Assembly: GCF_009746715.1 (NCBI RefSeq)
Contig: NZ_VRKW01000020.1
Location: 1-62,132, forward strand
Direction: 5' to 3'
From: Ketobacter sp. MCCC 1A13808
GTDB lineage: Bacteria; Pseudomonadota; Gammaproteobacteria; Pseudomonadales; Ketobacteraceae
Length of the DNA: 62,132 bases
Shown here: positions 1 through 6,819 of the stretch, piece by piece
How the letters are laid out: each line of letters opens with the position of its first letter
Numbering within the stretch: position 1 is the stretch's first letter
Made by a program: the position numbers and the translations under genes
The notes under the pieces: model-generated
What the model was told of the DNA's origin: nothing
Seen by the model: the letters and a program-made list of their open reading frames with translations, nothing else
The model's database searches: none

Positions 1-56
1 GTCTTGATGCCTTTGGCGGCTTCCTTGGCTATGGCTTCCAGTTGTTTCTTGTCCAT
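1..56 (-). CDS. IS256-family transposase, N-terminal 18 codons only
   Basis: Minus-strand frame starting at ATG 56-54 and running off the left edge. It begins MDKKQLEAIAKEAAKGIK, very like the N-termini of IS256 (mutator-type, DDE) transposases. An AAGGA ribosome binding site lies about ten bases upstream of the ATG. No catalytic residue is inside the window, so activity cannot be judged. A short N-terminal match can mislead; extension to the left would settle it. Confidence 0.55.
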   Translation of the reverse strand, partial: MDKKQLEAIAKEAAKGIK

Positions 57-121
57 GGGCTGCTTATCCTTTACCTTAGTTGGCTAATGATAAGCAGTTA
101 CACGGTTATTTTTACAGTCTC
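1..121 (-). mobile_element. 5' end of an IS256-family insertion sequence, cut by the window edge
   Basis: The segment holds the start of a minus-strand transposase-like reading frame (56 to 1) and, upstream of it, a candidate terminal inverted repeat. Read on the minus strand the outer end begins GAGACTGTAAAAATAACC (from 121 inward), which resembles the GAGACTGT-type tips of several IS256-family elements. The rest of the element lies outside the window, so neither the partner repeat nor a target-site duplication can be checked. The family assignment rests on the N-terminus and the tip alone. Confidence 0.55.
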
Positions 122-262
122 GCCACTTCAGCTGATAACACTCACAGATTTAATTCAATTTTGAATGATTCTAGAACACTACAAACCACTCCTCTTTTAA
201 GGCAGTGGGTTAGTAGCGAGCTCAGCCACTATTAATTTGGCATTTAGTCGAATCTGGTGAAG

Positions 263-1363
263 TCAGGCAACTTCATCCCCTGAGCCACCAATCGTATCAT
301 AATAGGAAACGGTATTTATAAGTACCTCGGCATGCTCATAAATATCATCGACTGACTCGATAGGTATTCTGGTTTCCTTTTTATTCTCGTCAAAAACGCC
401 CAGATATTTTTGTTTACCATTGAAATGTAACCGACACAGCGGTTTTCTGTTGTTGTCATCCAAAAGCACACCAAAATAGCTTTGAGTATCCCGATCCACA
501 ATCCTCTTCACATTGACGCTTTTGCGCAATATCGCCTTGACTACATTGAAACCTTCAATCTCTTCCTCAGTGGTGACTACCTTAGTCTCGGTATTTTGAT
601 CCGGATCACTTTTATTGTTAATAACCTCCAAAGCTGGGCTTGCAACATCGGACCCCATGGCAGACTTCAAACGGTCATTAATGCTATCCGTCAAAAACTG
701 CTTCAATGCTTTAGTGGTAATTTCCAGAAACTGAGCTTTTACTTTGGGCGTGAGCACCCCACAGTAAACGCGGGATGCAAAAAACTTGACGAAATCCTCT
801 TCCGGTTCCTTGAACTGCTGACCAATAAGCTTCTTGATCTGGCTTAGGTACTTGAGTTCTCCAGCGGCATCCACTATCGATTCAACATCAAAAGACGTTT
901 TCGTCAACTTTTTGATTTCTGGTACGGCATGATCATCGAGGTCTTCCAGGTCAAAAACCAAGAAGGGTTTCTCATCCATCTTATTGGGTGCATCCAGGTC
1001 GGTATAGAATTGATAGACCGAGCCATTGGTCAAAATGGCAATGCGTGCATTGGTGACCGAAAAATAACGGAAAAGCTGACCCGCGTGCTTCAACGATAGA
1101 GTTTCCCCATATTTCTTGCACTCGATAAGAATCTGAACCTCGTTGTCCTTCAGCAACGCGTAATCTACCTTCTCGCCCTTTTTAGTCGCGGTATCGGCGG
1201 TAAATTCCGGGATAACTTCGGTTGGGTTGAAAACGTCATAACCAAGTACGGAATGCAAGAAAGGCATAACCAGCGCATTTTTGGTTGCCTCTTCTGTAGC
1301 CAAGCTTTCTTTTATTTGTGGTATTTTTTTGGATAAGCTCTGTAAGCGCTCGATGAAGTCCAT
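263..1363 (-). CDS. Orphan HsdR N-terminal-like nuclease (type I restriction endonuclease R-subunit domain)
   Basis: A 366-residue protein resembling the stand-alone HSDR_N domain proteins. The PD-(D/E)xK nuclease signature is visible in the first 85 residues: acidic E24/E25, then VDYAL with D67, then IECKK with E81 and K83. The motor (DEAD/helicase) part of a true HsdR is absent, and no hsdM or hsdS gene is nearby, so it is not a complete type I system. The C-terminal third (after about residue 255) has no motif I recognise and could bind DNA or protein. It lies beside an IS end and a recombinase remnant, which suggests acquired DNA. Phage defence, a prophage remnant or a housekeeping nuclease are all possible; the exact role is unknown. 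Confidence 0.75.
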   Translation of the reverse strand: MDFIERLQSLSKKIPQIKESLATEEATKNALVMPFLHSVLGYDVFNPTEVIPEFTADTATKKGEKVDYALLKDNEVQILIECKKYGETLSLKHAGQLFRYFSVTNARIAILTNGSVYQFYTDLDAPNKMDEKPFLVFDLEDLDDHAVPEIKKLTKTSFDVESIVDAAGELKYLSQIKKLIGQQFKEPEEDFVKFFASRVYCGVLTPKVKAQFLEITTKALKQFLTDSINDRLKSAMGSDVASPALEVINNKSDPDQNTETKVVTTEEEIEGFNVVKAILRKSVNVKRIVDRDTQSYFGVLLDDNNRKPLCRLHFNGKQKYLGVFDENKKETRIPIESVDDIYEHAEVLINTVSYYDTIGGSGDEVA

Positions 1364-1703
1364 TACCTTTCCTTAACTAATTAAAACTACCCCAACACTC
1401 TGATTGAAAAATTGTAGGCAGCAGTGTCCGGGAGAATGATGAAATTAACTGGCAATAATCTTAACAAGAATAGTCGTATTTTTATTCTAATGCATAAAAT
1501 TGGGAATATGCACAAAGATGAGGCAAGAATACTTGTAAATTCAGGCTATATTACAAATCGCAACAAGCTGAATTCATTTTACAGACTCCATTATAGTCTG
1601 TCCCATTAACCGTATTCTGGCCTGAGCGACATCAAGTCAGCGCGCCCAATTCCAAAGCCCACGGCAGAGGCCTGCAGCATCATGAACGATTGCCCCCATA
1701 TAG
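1364..1703. other. Gene-poor 340-bp stretch
   Basis: No convincing gene. A 61-codon plus-strand frame (1424-1609) has no ribosome binding site that I can see, an AT-rich composition and no recognisable protein feature, so I do not call it. The stretch separates the nuclease gene from the recombinase remnant and probably belongs to the same decayed accessory patch. Confidence 0.5.
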
Positions 1704-1917
1704 CGTGCAAATCCATCGATAGCTAGATTAAACCAACTGGATCGTATCGTCGAAGCAAAATCCGCGATAGCAGAGCAGAGCCTTGAAGATTGGGTGTTCA
1801 AACTGGAAGATCAGAAGAGGATGTTGGATAAAAAAACTGGAGAATAATATCAGACGTCAGGTTAAGCCGTATGAGCAGCTGTATCGAACCCCTGAATTAT
1901 ATCGTTACCTTTCATAG
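1704..1917 (+). pseudogene. Serine recombinase (resolvase/invertase) C-terminal remnant, frameshifted
   Basis: Reading from 1704, the translation contains LNQLDRIVEAKSAIAEQSL and then a lysine/glutamate-rich helix ending at TAA 1845-1847. This resembles the C-terminal coiled segment of large serine recombinases (LLDRIVEA..., then a helix). A one-base shift near 1840 continues into PYEQLYRTPELYRYLS, ending at TAG 1915-1917, which resembles the next block of the same family (F/YE..YRTA.EFL). The catalytic N-terminal domain is missing and a stop (1701-1703) precedes the fragment. I therefore read it as a dead remnant next to the tRNA gene. The match is from memory of the family only. Confidence 0.4.
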
Positions 1918-1950
1918 CACTAGGAAATTTCTTTATGCTTGAAAAGAAGA

Positions 1951-2035
<85 letters not shown>

Positions 2036-2089
2036 ATGATGTTAAGAAGCGCGCATTCTACCAATTCTGGATCCAATGTAAACCGATAT

Positions 2090-3220
2090 TTACGCGCTTT
2101 GAAGCTGAGATTGCAATGCCGCACGCTGATCGGCATCCAGCGCCTGCCACAATGGCAATAATCGCTGCAACGCCAGAGGAATTTGATCGTTGATGGCTTC
2201 GGCCCCGAATTCCGCCAGCGATTCAAGCAGGTGATCAATGGAGAAGTCGGTCACGGGTACTTGCCCATCGCTGGCAGCCTGCACCAACGCCTGAACCTGG
2301 TTGCCTCCGGCCTTGATCGCCTTTTTCAGACACAGCTCGGCTTGTTCCAGGTAGCGATTCCGTTGCTCAACCTGAATATCTCCGCCCGGAACATGCAAAC
2401 CCACAGAAACACTGATAGACAGCGACTCGCCGCGCAGTGTCGCTTTGAACCCGGCTACTGCCTTGCAAATCCGTTGCGCCAGGTGGCGGGCGCCCTCTTC
2501 TCCGGCGGTGGGTAGCGATACAGCAAAGCGCGCCAAACCTAACCGACCCAAACCGTCTTCTTTGCGAACGCTTTTGGTTAGAACCTTGGCAACCTGCTGT
2601 AACAGACTGTCCGCACCTTTACGTCCTATTTTCAGAAATAGTTCATTAAAATCATCTACTTCCAGCATCAGGATGGAGATATTGTTGTGATGTCGGGCGA
2701 CAAAGGATAGGTCTTTGTCCAACTGTTCCAGAAAGCTACGTTCATTGCCCAGCCCGGTCAGCGAATCAACAGCGGCGCTTTGCTGCAAGGTCTGGGTGTT
2801 GCGTTGGTAATTGGCATGGGCGTGGGCCCGGGCTTTCAGATCGGTGGAATTGAAGGGCTTGGTGATAAAATCCGTGGCGCCTTTATTAAGGGCCTGCTCT
2901 TTCGCTTCATCGTCGTTTTCTGCGCCGGTAACAACGATGACCGGTAAATTTCTAATCCCTTCATCCTGCGAGGTACGAACCGCTTCCAGCACTTGATAGC
3001 CGTTGATCTTGGGCATGTTCAGATCGGTGAACACCACCAATATAGAGGCATCCGCTTTGATCATAGCCAAACCCTGCTCACCGTCTTCGGCCACCACCAC
3101 ATCAAAGTCCGCGCCCAGCATTTTGAGAGCTGATTTGCGCATGACTTTTGAATCATCGATCAGCAAAACCCGCGTGAGACTTTCGTCGCTCACTTGTTCT
3201 GATATGGCTTCGGACATCAA
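2090..3220 (-). CDS. Response regulator with a degenerate GGDEF domain
   Basis: A 376-residue two-domain protein. Residues about 16-130 form a receiver: acidic pair D22-D23, phosphoacceptor D66 in FTDLNMP, T98 and K121 in ITKPF. Residues about 150-310 have the GGDEF fold (start DSLTGLGN, core LEVDDF). The signature GGDEF is replaced by GLARF at 228-232, so the metal- and GTP-binding residues are gone and cyclase activity is unlikely. A poorly conserved helical tail of about 65 residues follows. It probably signals by protein interaction or nucleotide sensing after phosphorylation; no partner kinase is adjacent. The architecture is like PleD-type regulators but with one receiver. Confidence 0.85.
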   Translation of the reverse strand: MMSEAISEQVSDESLTRVLLIDDSKVMRKSALKMLGADFDVVVAEDGEQGLAMIKADASILVVFTDLNMPKINGYQVLEAVRTSQDEGIRNLPVIVVTGAENDDEAKEQALNKGATDFITKPFNSTDLKARAHAHANYQRNTQTLQQSAAVDSLTGLGNERSFLEQLDKDLSFVARHHNNISILMLEVDDFNELFLKIGRKGADSLLQQVAKVLTKSVRKEDGLGRLGLARFAVSLPTAGEEGARHLAQRICKAVAGFKATLRGESLSISVSVGLHVPGGDIQVEQRNRYLEQAELCLKKAIKAGGNQVQALVQAASDGQVPVTDFSIDHLLESLAEFGAEAINDQIPLALQRLLPLWQALDADQRAALQSQLQSA

Positions 3221-3341
3221 AGATAAGCTCCCGGCTTATAGGATTGGTATCTATTTACTATAGACAGTAAACCGGGAGCGGGAGTGGCTAAGTTGTTTTG
3301 GTATCGAAACAGTAATGCGACAGGCGTCGCAGTTCATCTCA

Positions 3342-4142
3342 TCATCCGCCGATGGCGTTTTGCTGCAAAGCGCCGATTTCACGATCGATGCGTTCCAGCT
3401 TACCGTTAACTTGGCTGCGGTGGGCATCGATAGCCCGGATGGCAATCTCAAGGCTGGTGATACGATCTTCAAAATCACCGGAACTTCCCACTTGAGACCG
3501 TAATGACGCCAGTTCTTTCTGCAGGGATGTCAGCTCTTTTTTCTGCGTATCCACGACATTACCGAAAGTGCTGTTATTTTCTTTCAGCTCATCAAGTGAC
3601 TTGCGGGTAGCCGCGATCTGATCAGCGGTGCTGGACGATTGGGTTTTTACACTGTTCAGTTGGTTGCTGGTGGATTTCAGATCCGCTTCCAGCTTTTGCA
3701 GCATTTTTTCCTGTTTCGCAATATCCACCTTGTTGCGCTTGTTGGACAGATCCCACAGTTTGCGAACTTCGCCGTTCAGCATTTTGATGTCGTCCAGCAT
3801 CTGGTCGCCGGACTTGCTCAGCGTGTTGTCGCGGTTATCCAGACTGCTTTGTAACGTGGATAATGCTTGTTCCGAGTTAGTGAGTGCCTGAGTGGACTGC
3901 TGCAAACTCGCACGCATGCTCTCAATCTGCGTCCACAGATACCAGCCCCCCCCTGCAGATGCCCCGATCACCAGCACCAATACAAACCACAACCCACCTT
4001 GCGAAGACGAGCCCTTGGAAGACGAAGAGCCGGAGCGCGGTGGCGGGTTGCTGGACGAGGGTTTACCACGACTACCCTGACGTTGTGCCAGTTCATCGCG
4101 GGTTGGCTTCATACTCAGATCGCCAAGAGAGTCATTAGACAT
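3342..4142 (-). CDS. Membrane-anchored coiled-coil protein of unknown function
   Basis: A 266-residue protein starting at ATG 4142 with GGAAA upstream; a longer frame from TTG is less likely. A cytoplasmic N-terminus rich in Ser, Pro and Gly (about residues 25-50) precedes a single membrane span (about 51-70, WFVLVLVIGASAGGGWYLW). The rest is a long heptad-like coiled coil with many Ser, Gln, Asn and Lys residues and a repeated 'S.L..L' pattern, presumably periplasmic. No catalytic motif is seen. It might act as a structural or envelope-spanning factor. It runs in the same direction as the preceding SDR gene but the gap is small and non-overlapping, so operon membership is uncertain. Confidence 0.75.
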   Translation of the reverse strand: MSNDSLGDLSMKPTRDELAQRQGSRGKPSSSNPPPRSGSSSSKGSSSQGGLWFVLVLVIGASAGGGWYLWTQIESMRASLQQSTQALTNSEQALSTLQSSLDNRDNTLSKSGDQMLDDIKMLNGEVRKLWDLSNKRNKVDIAKQEKMLQKLEADLKSTSNQLNSVKTQSSSTADQIAATRKSLDELKENNSTFGNVVDTQKKELTSLQKELASLRSQVGSSGDFEDRITSLEIAIRAIDAHRSQVNGKLERIDREIGALQQNAIGG

Positions 4143-4211
4143 GCTGTTTTCCAAATGGTGAATGTTTAATCAGAATGAAGGCGCCATTATACCTAAATTT
4201 TTCGCCGCCCA

Positions 4212-5222
4212 TTAGCGCTTGTCAGGATGGGGGGAGTTTTTGTACCAACGGACAAAATCTTCAATTGTCTGGGTCATATTATCAAGCGGCTGATAGCCCA
4301 GTTGACGCTGTGCTTTTTCCACATTCAGGGTAAAAGAATGCGCCAGCACCGCGGTTTTTATTCTCATCAGGGTTGGCTCATCCCGACTCCGAATCAGCCG
4401 GTGCCAGGCTTCTAAACACGCGGAAACCGCGTACGCCGCCGGATAAGGCACTTTACGTTTAATAGCAGGCAGAGACATGACCTGCATTAACTGGTTGATG
4501 GTCTGCCAAAAATTTACCGGCTCAGGATCGGCAATATTGTAAACATCCCCGGTCACGTCATCGGAACCGAACACGGCACAGTCCAACGCCTGCATCAAAT
4601 TGGGTAAGCAGGTCATACTGACAATGTTGCGTCCTTCACCCAATTGCTTTAGCTGTCCATTGCGATGCAGGCGGATCAACCGGGGAAAAAGAGAGACATC
4701 ACCGGGGCCGATCACAAAACGCGGACGCAGGGACAGCGTTTTTAGCTGCTCTGAGTGCGCCCTTAACACGCGGGTTTCTGCCTGATACTTGGTGCGAACG
4801 TAATTGTCCGCAAAGCGGGGTGGTAAAAAATCCTCGGTGACGTTGAGGTGGTCATTCAAATCAAAGTAAATCCCCGGCGTGCCAATATTCACAAAGCGAC
4901 GCACCCCGGTAGCCGTGGCGGCAGACAATAGCTTTTCTACGGTCAAGACATTCGCTCGATAATACCGCTCGTAGTCCCCCCAGACACCGGTTAGCCCTGC
5001 GCAATGCACCACCGCATCAATTTGCTTGCAAACCCCGCTGGCATAAGTTCCATCGGTCAAGTCGCCGCGATAAAAATGCGCGCCGGTGGCAACCGCCAAC
5101 TGATTGCCCCGCTCTGCATCCCGACCGCCAAAAAACACCTGTACTTCAGGGTGCGCGGCGCATAGATGCTTTACGTATTCGCCCCCGATAAACCCGGTTG
5201 CGCCAGTCACCAGTACCTTCAT
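4212..5222 (-). CDS. NAD(P)-dependent epimerase/dehydratase, OleD / 3beta-HSD-like extended SDR
   Basis: A 336-residue extended short-chain dehydrogenase. The N-terminal Rossmann motif GATGFIGG starts at residue 7, and the catalytic Tyr-Lys pair is in YVRTK. The segments CAGLTGVWGDYERYYRANV and LRPRFVIGPGD match the 3beta-hydroxysteroid dehydrogenase / OleD branch rather than sugar epimerases. OleD reduces 2-alkyl-3-keto acids in long-chain olefin synthesis, but no oleA or oleC is in the window, so that pathway is not shown. Its ATG overlaps the stop of the upstream alpha/beta hydrolase gene by four bases, so the two are probably translationally coupled and act on related substrates. Confidence 0.8.
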   Translation of the reverse strand: MKVLVTGATGFIGGEYVKHLCAAHPEVQVFFGGRDAERGNQLAVATGAHFYRGDLTDGTYASGVCKQIDAVVHCAGLTGVWGDYERYYRANVLTVEKLLSAATATGVRRFVNIGTPGIYFDLNDHLNVTEDFLPPRFADNYVRTKYQAETRVLRAHSEQLKTLSLRPRFVIGPGDVSLFPRLIRLHRNGQLKQLGEGRNIVSMTCLPNLMQALDCAVFGSDDVTGDVYNIADPEPVNFWQTINQLMQVMSLPAIKRKVPYPAAYAVSACLEAWHRLIRSRDEPTLMRIKTAVLAHSFTLNVEKAQRQLGYQPLDNMTQTIEDFVRWYKNSPHPDKR

Positions 5223-6106
5223 TGGAACTGCTCTTTATTGAGTGAAGTGTTGAATGAATCGACCTGACCAACAGATCGAGACGATACAAAGCTTAAAATT
5301 ACAGCCATCATTTTCTGATGATTCGGCATAAAAGGTAAAAAATCAAAAATAGGTCGGGCGTGACCGTAGCCCGGTTGCGAATGCAAAACCGCCGGCTGTC
5401 CCGCCTTCCGCGCGGCTTCTAACATTTGTTGGGCATTGCGGATGCCGATCACCTCATCTGCATCGCCGTGTAACATCAACAAAGGCACCTTATCTTTGCC
5501 GACATAATTAATCGGCTTCACGGTTTCCAGATCAGCCTGGGCTGCGGCAAAGATATCCATATACACCGCTGATGTCTCTGGTTTGAACCGATACACCCCC
5601 GACAAACCGATCACGCCGGCCACACTGCCCTCTTCAAGCCCTGCGATGTCACGATAACGATCGTCCATCGCCATTAAACAGGCAATGTGGGCACCGGCAG
5701 AATGCCCCATCAAATAAACCGGTGCATCCGAAAAACCGTATCGTAAACCGTCGCGCCGCAACCAGGAAATGGCATGGGCCACGTCCTCAACAAACTGCGG
5801 GTAACGCACCTGCGGAAACAAACGATAGCCCACTACTGCACAACTGATTCCGAAGGCGGCTAACGCCGCACCTAGATAGGCATACTCATCTTTGTGGCCT
5901 GATTGCCAGGAGCCACCGTGCAAAAACACCATCTGGATGCCGCGAAAATCGTCGCCGGGCAAATAGATATCCAGAGACTGACCCGGCTCCGGCCCATAGT
6001 GTAGATTGCGTATGGCTTTACCGGGCCTATGGCCGACTATCCGCATGCCGGCGAAAACGCCTTTGCGGATAGCCGCCTGAACTTTTTCAACACTGACTCT
6101 CATCAT
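5219..6106 (-). CDS. Alpha/beta hydrolase (carboxylesterase/lipase-like)
   Basis: A 295-residue hydrolase of the esterase/kynurenine-formamidase-like group. The oxyanion-hole motif HGGSW follows strand VFLHGG at about residue 80, the nucleophile elbow is GHSAGA, the acid is likely in LHGDADEVI and the catalytic His in GYGHARP. Before the core is a short region (YGPEPGQSLDIYLP) typical of this class. There is no signal peptide, so it is probably cytoplasmic. It overlaps the downstream OleD-like SDR gene by four bases. The substrate is unknown; a beta-lactone hydrolase role like OleB cannot be claimed from this sequence. Confidence 0.82.
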   Translation of the reverse strand: MMRVSVEKVQAAIRKGVFAGMRIVGHRPGKAIRNLHYGPEPGQSLDIYLPGDDFRGIQMVFLHGGSWQSGHKDEYAYLGAALAAFGISCAVVGYRLFPQVRYPQFVEDVAHAISWLRRDGLRYGFSDAPVYLMGHSAGAHIACLMAMDDRYRDIAGLEEGSVAGVIGLSGVYRFKPETSAVYMDIFAAAQADLETVKPINYVGKDKVPLLMLHGDADEVIGIRNAQQMLEAARKAGQPAVLHSQPGYGHARPIFDFLPFMPNHQKMMAVILSFVSSRSVGQVDSFNTSLNKEQFQ

Positions 6107-6145
6107 CTAGGTCGTTCGCTTTCAGTACTGCGCTTGCGCTGACGG

Positions 6146-6712
6146 CTAAAACACCACGTTCTTACCCTTGTTATACTGAGGCGTCATCAGCCTCAGTTTT
6201 TTGTCGCTGGTAATGCTGTAAGGGACGAACACCGATAGTGCATCGGGGTGAAGGTGATCCAACTCTACCCGAATCCCCGCCTGGGAAAAACCGGTATCAC
6301 GCCGTGAAGCGACATAGTCCATAAAGAAAGCCACCGCACGAATGCGTTTTTCGATGGCCAGCTGCTGCGATTTTTTCACCAGTGCCGCCACCATCACCTG
6401 TGGCTGGTTAGTGCGTTCTCCCGCCTCGGTTCCAACCACTCGAATATTGCCATCATGCCCCAGCATTACCGCAAAGGGGTAAAACGTGCCGGAATTGACC
6501 AGCTCGGGTACCAACAATTGGACGCCGTGATCCATTAAATTTTGCATTTCCTGCCGTGCCACTTCACCGGAAGCAGGCAGTTGATTGGCAACGACCGGGC
6601 TTTCCTTGATCGGATCAGGGGTTGCACCTGCACCGATAACGGCTTGCGGCAACCATGCCAAAACCAGTATTAATGCAAAAGTTTCCGGATTTTTCACTGC
6701 CTTTATCAACAT
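6146..6712 (-). CDS. Exported hypothetical protein
   Basis: A 188-residue protein starting at ATG 6712, with GGGG seven bases upstream. The N-terminus (LIKAVKNPETF then a hydrophobic stretch ending near AVIGAGA) looks like a signal peptide with cleavage around residue 28, so the mature protein should be periplasmic. The remainder is a mixed alpha/beta sequence with no motif I recognise; it contains no cysteine pairs. It is divergent from the GGDEF-EAL receptor gene across a 107-bp region that carries a 9-bp inverted repeat, so shared control is possible. Confidence 0.7.
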   Translation of the reverse strand: MLIKAVKNPETFALILVLAWLPQAVIGAGATPDPIKESPVVANQLPASGEVARQEMQNLMDHGVQLLVPELVNSGTFYPFAVMLGHDGNIRVVGTEAGERTNQPQVMVAALVKKSQQLAIEKRIRAVAFFMDYVASRRDTGFSQAGIRVELDHLHPDALSVFVPYSITSDKKLRLMTPQYNKGKNVVF

Positions 6713-6750
6713 GATCCCCAAAATCGATGTGTTTAATCTTTGACATTCTG

Positions 6751-6802
6751 GATGGTTGTATCGATACTCTTCCTAATTAGAATAGAACAACAAACAACCA
6801 TC
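6751..6802. repeat. Inverted repeat in the divergent promoter region
   Basis: GATGGTTGT at 6751-6759 is matched by ACAACCATC at 6794-6802, perfect nine-base arms separated by 34 bases. It lies between an exported-protein gene (minus) and the GGDEF-EAL gene (plus), so it could be a pair of operator half-sites or a hairpin in the leader. Function is unproven. Confidence 0.4.
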
Positions 6803-6819
6803 TCTTCTGGACAATTTCC

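Noticed and set aside
1424-1609. 61-codon plus-strand ORF in the accessory patch
   Set aside because: No ribosome binding site, AT-rich, no recognisable protein feature; not called as a gene.
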